64,000 nucleotides of DNA from Blastococcus atacamensis (GTDB taxonomy: Bacteria; Actinomycetota; Actinomycetes; Mycobacteriales; Geodermatophilaceae), in assembly GCF_002938425.1 (NCBI RefSeq), contig NZ_POQU01000008.1, positions 1-64,000 of the forward strand, given 5' to 3'. A model generated the notes under the pieces. The model saw only the letters and a list, made by a program, of their open reading frames with translations. It was not told where the DNA came from and did no database searches. Below are positions 49,586-56,433 of the stretch, piece by piece; position 1 is the stretch's first letter; each line of letters begins with the position of its first letter. The translations under genes were made by a program, and so were the position numbers.

Positions 49586-49653
49586 GCGGCACCGTCAGTC
49601 CCGGCTCGGCAGGAGCTCCTCCGCGGGCCTGCGGGGGGCAGGCACGGCAGCGG

Positions 49654-50313
49654 GTGCTGCCACCGGCTCCACGTCGTGCCGCAGGGTCGGCAGCCACTGC
49701 AGCCAGCGCGGCAGGTACCGAGGAAGCGCAGGTCGTGGAGCTCGTCGACGCTGTCCGGCGTCGCTTCGGCGACCTGCACATCGCGGTCAACGGGGCCGCC
49801 AACGCCGAAGGGGCCGCAGACAGCGGGCCAGCCTTCACGAACATGTCGCTGCTGGCCTTCGAGTCTGTCATCCGGACGACTCTGGTCAGCGTCTGGCTGT
49901 GCATGCGCCATCAGTTGCCCGCCATCGCCGCCAGCGGCGGCGGCTCCATCATCAACATCAGCTCGATCGACGCGCTCCTGGCCGCACCTGGTACCGGCTC
50001 GTACGCCGCCGGCAAGGCGGGCGTGAACGCGCTCAGTCGCGCGGCGGCAGCCGAGTACGCCTCGCAGGGCATCCGGATCAACGTCATCAGCCCGGGCGCG
50101 GGCAGGACGCCGATGCTCGAGGCCAACCTCGCAGCCGACAGCGAGGAGGGACGAGCGGCCCTCCTCGACGGCTACCTGTCCCGGATCGCGGCCCGTCGCC
50201 TCGGTGAGCCGCAGGGAATGGCGGCCGCGGCCGTGTGGCTGGCGTCCGAGCACGCCTCCTACGTGATCGGTCACAACTTCGTCATCGACGGCGCCGTCGA
50301 CGGTGCCTGGTGA
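49654..50313 (+). pseudogene. 5'-truncated short-chain dehydrogenase
   Basis: Homology begins only at QVVELVDAVRRRFGDLHIAVNGAANAEG (about 49720); the N-terminal TGxxxGxG nucleotide loop and first 60-70 residues are missing. The rest is good: SIINISSIDALL (Ser), YAAGKAG (Tyr-x3-Lys), INVISPGAGRTPM, and a normal end ASYVIGHNFVIDGAV. Sequence before the junction (PPAPRRAAGSAATAAS) is unrelated. No function expected. Confidence 0.8.
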
Positions 50314-50363
50314 GCCGCCGCGCCGCCCGCGCCATCCGATCGGCACCGAGCGTTTGGAGGACA

Positions 50364-51071
50364 GTGCTGATCCGCTGTACCACCGTCGTAGCCGCCGCGA
50401 CGCTGGCGGTCCTCAGCACCACCGGCTGCTCGCTCGTCACTGACACCGGCCCTGTCACCACCCAAGATCGTGCGGTCGCCGGCGTCACCGGCGTCCGGCT
50501 GGAGACCAGCGGAACACTGTCCATCACTCCTGGCGCCAGCCCCGCCCTCACCGTGACCGCCGGCAGCAAGGTCATCGCCAGGCTCACCAGCGAAGTGGAT
50601 GGAGAGGTTCTGGTACTCGCGTTCGACGGCCGGGCCCTCACGCTCGGCGACGTCCACTACTCGCTGACCCTCCCTCGCCTCAACAGTCTCGTCGTGACCG
50701 GTTCCGGACAGACCGTCGCCGAGTCCGTACCGGCCGACGCGTTGTCGGTCACGGTCGACGGGTCCGGCGACGTCGAGATGCGCGGCCTGGACGTCGCCGA
50801 ACTGCACGTGGCGTTGACGGGCTCAGGAACCGTCGAGGCCGAGGGCGACGCCACCACCCAACAGGTGCGAGTGGAAGGGTCCGGGGACTACGCGGCTGAC
50901 CTCCTCGACAGCGCCGTGGCCACGGTCATCGTGGCCGGCTCCGGCAGCGCCGACGTCCGGGCCACCGATACCCTCACCGCGACCGTCCGGGGAAGCGGGG
51001 ACATCAGTCACACCGGCGGCCCCCGGGTCACGAGCACAGTCGACGGCTCCGGCGAGGTCGTCGCGCGGTAG
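50364..51071 (+). CDS. DUF2807 (GIN-domain) probable lipoprotein
   Basis: 235 aa. N-terminal signal IRCTTVVAAATLAVLSTTGC with a possible lipobox Cys at residue 20. Then a right-handed beta-helix of DUF2807: repeated strands such as VTGVRLETSGTLSI, LNSLVVTGSGQTV, LSVTVDGSGDVEM, LHVALTGSGTVEA, ATVIVAGSGSADV and STVDGSGEVV. Surface-exposed, function unknown. GGAGGACA lies before GTG 50364. Confidence 0.88.
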   Translation: MLIRCTTVVAAATLAVLSTTGCSLVTDTGPVTTQDRAVAGVTGVRLETSGTLSITPGASPALTVTAGSKVIARLTSEVDGEVLVLAFDGRALTLGDVHYSLTLPRLNSLVVTGSGQTVAESVPADALSVTVDGSGDVEMRGLDVAELHVALTGSGTVEAEGDATTQQVRVEGSGDYAADLLDSAVATVIVAGSGSADVRATDTLTATVRGSGDISHTGGPRVTSTVDGSGEVVAR

Positions 51072-51081
51072 CCTCCGTCCC

Positions 51082-51318
51082 GACCTGCACGCGCGTCTGG
51101 TCGACGGCGCCTTCACCGTCGAGCCGGTCACGGCCGACGATCCGGACGCCACGCTGGCCGGCGGGCACGAGGCGCTGGCAAGCCTCGTCTACGACGGGCG
51201 GGACCTCGACGCCGCCGTGCGGGCCGGTGAGGTGTCGGTCAGCGGCGACGACGCGGCGGCCCGGCGGTTCCTCACCTTGTTCAGCCTCCCCGAGAAGGTC
51301 GGGACGGCGACGAGCTGA
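51082..51318 (+). pseudogene. C-terminal remnant of an HxlR-type regulator (SCP2-like tail)
   Basis: An open frame without start: LHARLVDGAFTVEPV, PDATLAGGHEALASLVYDGRDLDAAVRAGEVSVSGDDAAARRFLTLFSLPEK. The pattern 'ATL-L-LVYxGRxLxxAxxxGxxxVxGDxAAxxRFLxLFxLP' is the SCP2-like C-terminus of actinobacterial HxlR regulators. The winged-helix half is gone; the upstream part is replaced by the DUF2807 gene. Confidence 0.6.
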
Positions 51319-51835
51319 CGCTCCCGAGGTGTCCGGGCGGGGCAGTCGGCACAGCGCGAGTTCGGGGCACCCCCTCGACGCACCTGCCCGGGAAGCCGGC
51401 CACTCAGCTCTCGCACGACCTCCGCTCGTGCCTCGGCCCGCCGCCGAGCCGTGACCGCCGACGCCGTGCACCGCACTCCCCGCTTCGCTCCCGCACGCGC
51501 AACCTCAGGGGTTGAGCCGTGTGCGTATGTAGCGTGTCGCCCCTCGGACACCGAGTTGGACCCCCACGGCGACCGCCATGGGGGTTCTGCTGGTTCTGAG
51601 GTGAGCAGGTTCGTCCGTGCTCAACGGCTGCACCGAACTGACGACTCTCCCTTGAGCGGCGATTGCCTGCGGCCATCGCTTCGCGGCTCCACCGGCCCCT
51701 CGACATCCCCGCAGGACAGGAGCAGCTCGAGCGGGTGCCCGGGGCATCCTTCGGCCTCCCCACACAGGAGCGCCCGGCCAGGGACGATCGTGAGCGGCGT
51801 CGGATAGTCGGCCTCGCTCCGGGTAGAAGCCCGGG
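51319..51835. other. Non-coding stretch with tRNA-3'-end copy T2
   Basis: No supported gene. It holds repeat T2 (51518-51590) and otherwise unremarkable sequence up to the Rieske-hemerythrin gene. Confidence 0.5.
51518..51590 (+). repeat. tRNA-Leu 3'-end copy T2 with terminator (attR-like)
   Basis: Arm CGTGTGCGTATGTAGCGTGT, then CGCCCCTCGGACACCGAGTTG and a terminator (CCCCCACGGC ... CCATGGGGG). The first 35 bases are identical to T3 at 52791. Confidence 0.85.
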
Positions 51836-52702
51836 ATGACAGCGCCGGAAGCCTCCGCACCCGCACCACCCGAAGAGGGCGAGATGATCGCCGTCGAGCA
51901 CGAGGGTTCGGTGGTGGCGGTCGCCATGCTGGCGGGCGAACTCCACGCCTTCGACGACACCTGCCCGCACGCCGGCTGTTCCCTCGCGGAGGGCGAGCTC
52001 GACGGAACCACCGTCGAGTGCCCCTGCCACATGGCCACGTTCGACGTGACGACCGGCGAGGTCGTGGACGGCCCGGCGACCTCCGGGGTCGCCACCTGGT
52101 CGGCCGCGATCGCCAACGGGGCTCTGGTTCTCAGCGAGCCGCAGAGCCCCGAGCGGGACGCGGACGCCGAAGCAGGTCGCGAGCAGGGGTTCCACTCGGC
52201 GACTGCGGGTCCCGACATGGACATCACCATCCTCGTCGAGCTGGAACACGACGCCATGCGCAGCCAGTTCGACGCCATCGATGCCCTGACCGACGCGGAC
52301 GAGCTAACCGAGGCGTGGGCGGTCCTGGCCGAACTCCTGGAGGTCCACGCGAGCGGTGAGGAGTCGGTGCTGTACCCGAGACTGGCAAGAGCCGCCGACG
52401 AGGGAGCGGAGGAGGCCGACCACGCCGTCCGAGAGCACAACGAGCTGCGTGACAGCGTCGCCGCCGTGCAGCGGCACCCCGCCGGCAGTGAGGAATGGTG
52501 GCAGGCCCTGCGGAGCGCCCGCCAGGTCAACGAAGAACACCTGCAGGATGAGGAACGCGACGCCCTCCCGCTGTTCCGGGAGAGCACTGACCGGGCACAC
52601 CGAGAGCAACTCGGCCGGGAGTGGGTCGCCTTCCACGAGCAGCACCAGCACGCGCGGGGGCTCAGCGGGGAGCATGTCGACCCCGAGGACGTGGTTTCCT
52701 GA
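51836..52702 (+). CDS. Rieske ferredoxin fused to a hemerythrin (HHE) domain
   Basis: 288 aa, cytosolic. N-terminal Rieske domain (about 15-105) with both 2Fe-2S ligand pairs: CPHAGCSL and CPCHMATF. After a linker, a hemerythrin domain (about 125-270) with LEHDAMRSQFDAID, LEVHASGEESVLYP, HAVREHNELRD and VNEEHLQDEERDALP supplying His/Glu/Asp ligands of the di-iron site. Suggests internal electron transfer to an O2-, NO- or peroxide-binding centre. Each domain is common, the fusion is not. No partner gene is adjacent. Confidence 0.9.
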   Translation: MTAPEASAPAPPEEGEMIAVEHEGSVVAVAMLAGELHAFDDTCPHAGCSLAEGELDGTTVECPCHMATFDVTTGEVVDGPATSGVATWSAAIANGALVLSEPQSPERDADAEAGREQGFHSATAGPDMDITILVELEHDAMRSQFDAIDALTDADELTEAWAVLAELLEVHASGEESVLYPRLARAADEGAEEADHAVREHNELRDSVAAVQRHPAGSEEWWQALRSARQVNEEHLQDEERDALPLFRESTDRAHREQLGREWVAFHEQHQHARGLSGEHVDPEDVVS

Positions 52703-52732
52703 CGCGGACGGATCGAGCGATGGGCTTGCCGG

Positions 52733-53674
52733 GTGGCGGGCGTCCTGATCGCCAGGCCCGTCCACTGGTCACTCGTCACCGTGACCCAGGCGTGTGCGTA
52801 TGTAGCGTGTCGCCCCTCGGACACCACAGAGTGGGAGCTCTCCCACCTTCCAGGCCCACAGACGGGCCCTGCTCAGCAACCCGCCGGCACGGTCCCTGCC
52901 GGGACCGGTGCCGCCACTATCCCGCCCCCCGTCCCCCCATCGGGTGACTCCGACGCGGCAATCTTGCGCAGACTCCTCGCGGCGAATGCCGTTCCTGGAA
53001 CGACCGGCACGGGTCCGTCCATGCCGAACGCCGCTCCCCCACTGCCCCGGGCCGCCCGCCGCCGGGTGACCGACCCGGCGTCCCCGTCCGTCCACCGCTC
53101 GACTCCGCCCTTCGTCCCCACCAGCTCAGCTCAGCCGGCAGCGCCGTGGCGCTGGCGGCGGCGCATCGGCGCCGGCTCGGCCACCTACCAGGCCACGCCG
53201 CCAGGACCGCTCGGTGACGACGGCGGCCTCGTCGTCATCGCACGCCAGCAACCGGTCAACCTGCCTTGCCTGACCTGTGGCCGGGCGGCTCTCACGTGGC
53301 GAGCCGTTCTCGAACTCCCCGCCCCGTTCCCTCGCACCCTTCCCGGGCACGGCAGCGGCTGCTCACGCAACCACGCCGCCAGCACCGTTCCGACCCGCTG
53401 GGACGCCGTCGCCCAGGTGCTCCACCACGCCGCCGCACAGCTGCGCGAGGACCGTGAGCCGTCGCTGTGGCACGAGCAGCTCGCCGAACAACGAACACGA
53501 GAAGCTGACCGCGCTCAATGGCTCGCCGGGCAGCCATCCCCGGCCCGCCAACTGGCCCTACGCCTGTGGATCGACGATGGACTCACCGTCACAGACACCG
53601 AGATCATCGTCGAAGCAGTGCTGGCCGATCGCTCACATGCGGCCCGCGGGCGCAGCGTGGCGGGCACGCCATGA
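52733..53674 (+). CDS. Hypothetical protein, frame runs through copy T3
   Basis: Open frame of 313 codons from GTG 52733; codon use looks real after about 52840. DSDAAILRRLLAANAVPG, a Pro-rich linker, RWRRRIGAGSATYQ, a Cys pair LPCLTCGRAAL, and helices AQVLHHAAAQLREDREPSLW and ARQLALRLWIDDGLTVTD. No family recognised. No good start lies between the repeat T3 and 53021 (ATG), so the gene is either shorter (from 53021) or was truncated and fused to the attachment repeat. Confidence 0.4.
   Translation: MAGVLIARPVHWSLVTVTQACAYVACRPSDTTEWELSHLPGPQTGPAQQPAGTVPAGTGAATIPPPVPPSGDSDAAILRRLLAANAVPGTTGTGPSMPNAAPPLPRAARRRVTDPASPSVHRSTPPFVPTSSAQPAAPWRWRRRIGAGSATYQATPPGPLGDDGGLVVIARQQPVNLPCLTCGRAALTWRAVLELPAPFPRTLPGHGSGCSRNHAASTVPTRWDAVAQVLHHAAAQLREDREPSLWHEQLAEQRTREADRAQWLAGQPSPARQLALRLWIDDGLTVTDTEIIVEAVLADRSHAARGRSVAGTP
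52791..52825 (+). repeat. tRNA-Leu 3'-end copy T3
   Basis: 35 bp identical to the start of T2 (arm CGTGTGCGTATGTAGCGTGT plus CGCCCCTCGGACACC). Followed not by the tRNA terminator but by another hairpin, GTGGGAG CT CTCCCAC (52830-52845). Proposed distal boundary of the island. Confidence 0.8.
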
Positions 53675-54047
53675 CCCCAGCCGCAGCCGCTTCAGCGGAC
53701 GCTTGCTGAGCTTCCCGGCGGGACACGGGCCACCAGGCCCGTCGCGCTGCCGCGCGACGCACAAGGACGACACGGTCCGGCATCCGAGTCGAGCGTCGGC
53801 CCGCCCGCCAGTCACTGCACGTGTGGCTAGCCCCTCCGATTCGACCGCCCAGTCCGGCCGGCATTCCCCGCACACGCCGACACGCCGGTCGTGTCAACCA
53901 CGCCGCCAGAGACCTGCAGTCGGGCCTGGAGCGCACACCGAACCGTGACGGCGAGTTCGTGCCCGGCCACCCCGGCTATCTCCACGACGACCGGCTGGCG
54001 TGGACCGCCGGACCGCACCACCTGGCGATACGGCTCCGGCGCCCCCA
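53675..54047. other. Stretch without a supported gene
   Basis: Several short frames on both strands, none with recognisable protein content or a ribosome site. Possibly decayed coding sequence after the island end. Confidence 0.4.
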
Positions 54048-54563
54048 TCACTGCGCCGGCGCAGCCGCGCGGGAGGCGACCGCAAACGGTGACATGGGCC
54101 GCCCGACGCCGCGCCGCACGACCGTCACGGGGCAGGGAGCGTGGTGCACGCACTGGTCGCTGACGGAACCCAGCAGCAGACCGGCGAACCCGCCGTGACC
54201 CCGGGCGCCCACGACAAGAAGGTCTGCGTTCTCCGCCGCGGCAATCAGCGAAGCAGCCGGCTGTGCGTGGACGACGTGCGTGTGCACGAGCACCGACGGG
54301 TCGAGCGCCGCGTGCGCGACACAGGCGTTGAGCTCATCGCGGACCGCCTCCTCGAAGTCGTCCAGCGGGGGCACGTACCCGGGCTCCCACGTGCGGGGCC
54401 TGGGCGCCGTGGTGAGACCCCAGGAGCGGACCACTTGCAGCGCCAGGCCTGTGCGAGCGGCCAGCCCCGCCGCCCAGACCAGTGCCTCCTGAGCGTTGGC
54501 CGACCCGTCGTGCCCGACGAGCACTCCGCCGTCGACGATGACCTTCTTGCAGACCTCTGCCAC
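54048..54563 (-). CDS. Universal stress protein, single domain
   Basis: 171 aa from GTG 54563. GVLVGHDGSANAQEALVWAAGLAARTG at the start and the ATP-binding loop VVGARGHGGFAGLLLGSVSDQCVHHAPCPVTVVRRG (G-2x-G-9x-G-S). ATP-binding UspA type, as in DosR-regulated stress proteins of mycobacteria. A perfect palindrome of the GGGACC..GGTCCC type lies 84 bp upstream. Confidence 0.92.
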   Translation of the reverse strand: MAEVCKKVIVDGGVLVGHDGSANAQEALVWAAGLAARTGLALQVVRSWGLTTAPRPRTWEPGYVPPLDDFEEAVRDELNACVAHAALDPSVLVHTHVVHAQPAASLIAAAENADLLVVGARGHGGFAGLLLGSVSDQCVHHAPCPVTVVRRGVGRPMSPFAVASRAAAPAQ

Positions 54564-54646
54564 TGCACTTCCCGTCCCTCGGACCGATGACTTCCTCGAT
54601 CTTCGAGCCCGCCGAGCCGAGTTGAGCAGGGCCGAAGGTGGTGATG

Positions 54647-54666
54647 CTCGGGACCTCGGTCCCGAG
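54647..54666 (-). promoter_or_regulatory. DosR-like palindrome upstream of the stress-protein gene
   Basis: CTCGGGACC TC GGTCCCGAG: 9-bp perfect arms around 2 bp. A second half-like site GGGCCGAAGGT lies nearer the gene at 54629-54639. The core resembles the boxes at 59233, 61132 and 63897. Confidence 0.6.
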
Positions 54667-54860
54667 CTACCCACGTCGCCCGCGCCGTCGGCGAACCAGC
54701 GAGCGCAGCTCCCCGCAATCCCACCGGCAGCGACGCACGGAGGGTGGTCAGTGCCTTGAACGCTCATCGACGTCCGTCACGGGTGGCATCCGCCGCCACT
54801 GCCAGACCGGGCCCTGTCACGCTGCACCGCAGCCGAGCACCAGCCGAGTGACGGTCCGTG

Positions 54861-55000
54861 TCACACGAGGTGGTTTCGCGACCCCCGGCCCTCGCAGTAC
54901 TCCTTCAGCGCGGCGTTGGTCCTGACGAACGGGCCGACCAGGATGAACAGCCCCGGGAGGAACCACAGTCCCGTGAGCGCGCTGGCCGGCTTCGCCCGCC
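54861..55000 (-). pseudogene. C-terminal fragment of a small membrane protein
   Basis: Open frame without start: SALTGLWFLPGLFILVGPFV, then RTNAALKEYCEG and a stop at 54861. The 'LWFLPG-F-VGPFV-NAALKEY' pattern resembles the last helix and tail of DUF4234-like membrane proteins. The upstream half is missing. Between this and the stress-protein gene I see only the DosR-like sites. Confidence 0.4.
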
Positions 55001-55118
55001 TCTGCCGAAAGTCAGGAGGCCGGCCCGCTGAAGGTCCCCTTCGATCACCTCGCCATCGTCACCTCCGCCGGCATGCTGAGCGGCAGCGACCCGCTGGCCA
55101 GTGGCTTAGCACCGCCGC

Positions 55119-56126
55119 CTACTCCGCGAAGGTCAGGACATCGGCGAGGGGTCGCCGATTGGTGGATGGCGAACGGTCGCCGCCCGGGTAGCCCAGCCGG
55201 AGGAGCATCTGCGGGTGCCCGATGAGCGACAGCCGGGTCCCCAGCTGCGCGCGAGTGGCCGGCCAGTCCAGCGCCTGGGTGAGCGGCGAGGCGGCCAGTC
55301 CGGCCACGGTCACGCGCAGCAGCACCTGGCCGAGGCCCCGACCGGCGGTCAGCCAGGCCATCGCGTCGTCGTTGTCAGTGCCCAGCAGCACCACCGCCGG
55401 GCGCTCCACCGGCGGCGGCGGCGCATCCGGGTCCTCCGGGCTGTGGAACGGCGACCTGTCGCCCGGCCGCGAGCCGACGACGAAGTCCCGGATCAGCCAG
55501 TTGGACGGCCGGGTGGCCGGGTCCTCCTCGAGCACCGCGCCCACCGGGATGCCGTCGACGGCGGCCGGATCGGTTCGCATCCAGTGCTGCAGCTCGGCCA
55601 CGTACTCGGGCTCGCTCTGCTCGATCTCCTCCGCCCGAGAGAGGAGGAAGGCTGTGGCTACCTCCTCGTCCGTCTCGGTGATCGGCTTGAGCCACACCGA
55701 GAAGGCCGCGACGGCCCGCTGCAGCCCGTCGACCACCTCGGCGGGTACGGCCTGCGGCTGGAACGGCGCCCGTTCGGTGTGCCGGCTGGCGATTGCTGCA
55801 CCGAGGGCCCGGTCGGACTCGGCCACCTCACGCGAGCCGGTGAGGGTGAGGCTCGCCAGCAGCTCCGGGTCGGCCGGCTCGGGCAGCAGCTCCACCGCCA
55901 CTTCGGCGCCCGCGGCCCGCAGGGCGATCAGCGCGAACTCCACCGCCACGCCGCAGCTGATGATCCGCTGACGGCCGCTGCGGTCCAGTGCGGGCAACGC
56001 GCGCGCGGGATCGGCGCGGACGTCGAGGCGATTTCCGGCCACGGTAAACGACCAGGGCTGGGTGTTGTGAATCGACGGCGCCCGTGTCGCGGCCTCCACC
56101 ACCTGCCTCCACTGCTCCCGGTCCAC
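55119..56126 (-). CDS. Acg-family nitroreductase-like protein
   Basis: 335 aa from GTG 56126 (GGGAGG eight bases upstream). VVEAATRAPSIHNTQPWSFTVAGNRLDVRADPARALPALD, RHTERAPFQPQAVP, RDFVVGSRPGD, LLGTDNDDAMAWLTAGRGLGQVLLRVTVAGLAASPLTQALDWP and GHPQMLLRLGYPGGDRSPSTNRRPLADVL are the conserved blocks of Acg (Rv2032)-like proteins. These are degenerate nitroreductases thought to sequester flavin; Rv2032 belongs to the mycobacterial dormancy regulon. A GGGGGCCTTCTGGC motif lies upstream. Confidence 0.92.
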   Translation of the reverse strand: MDREQWRQVVEAATRAPSIHNTQPWSFTVAGNRLDVRADPARALPALDRSGRQRIISCGVAVEFALIALRAAGAEVAVELLPEPADPELLASLTLTGSREVAESDRALGAAIASRHTERAPFQPQAVPAEVVDGLQRAVAAFSVWLKPITETDEEVATAFLLSRAEEIEQSEPEYVAELQHWMRTDPAAVDGIPVGAVLEEDPATRPSNWLIRDFVVGSRPGDRSPFHSPEDPDAPPPPVERPAVVLLGTDNDDAMAWLTAGRGLGQVLLRVTVAGLAASPLTQALDWPATRAQLGTRLSLIGHPQMLLRLGYPGGDRSPSTNRRPLADVLTFAE

Positions 56127-56189
56127 CGGCCCACCTCCCATTCGGCTCCCCATGGAGCCACGTCGCTACGGAGCTTCTGCCTACCCCAT

Positions 56190-56206
56190 GCGGGGGCCTT
56201 CTGGCA
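56190..56206 (-). promoter_or_regulatory. DosR-like motif, weak, upstream of Acg-like gene
   Basis: On the minus strand TGCCAGAAGGCCCCCG, related to GGGCCGAAGGTCCC (box consensus in reverse). Ends about 64 bp upstream of the start codon. Weaker than the others. Confidence 0.35.
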
Positions 56207-56433
56207 GAACGCGCCCGGGACGGTTCTGCCGAGACCTGCGCTACGGCGGTGCCGTAGACCTTGCCGTGGAAGCGGGCGCCCCCTCGGGCCGCCGGCTACG
56301 CGAAACGCTGAGGGCACACGGTTCACGGCACCGTCGGCCACCCGGATCGCGGCGACCAGCCGACGTCGACCAGCCGAGGCCCGGCGGGTCACGCCGGTGC
56401 GGCGGTGGGCCGTCGAGGCGGTACGAAGCTCGG

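Larger units (their letters stand above)
33055..52825. mobile_element. Genomic island, tandem insertions at tRNA-Leu
   Basis: From the tRNA 3' end to the last tRNA 3'-end copy (52791-52825). Inner copies at 48157 and 51518 divide it into three modules of about 15.1, 3.4 and 1.3 kb. Content is accessory: ABC exporters, two-component genes, GIY-YIG protein, Rieske-hemerythrin protein and many broken genes. No integrase, relaxase or phage structural gene is recognisable, so it can no longer move alone. Confidence 0.6.

Noticed and set aside
33055-52825. Prophage
   Set aside because: No integrase, portal, terminase, capsid or lysis genes are visible.
53821-54198. 125-codon frame after the island
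   Set aside because: No ribosome site, no recognisable domain, and it overlaps the stress-protein gene.
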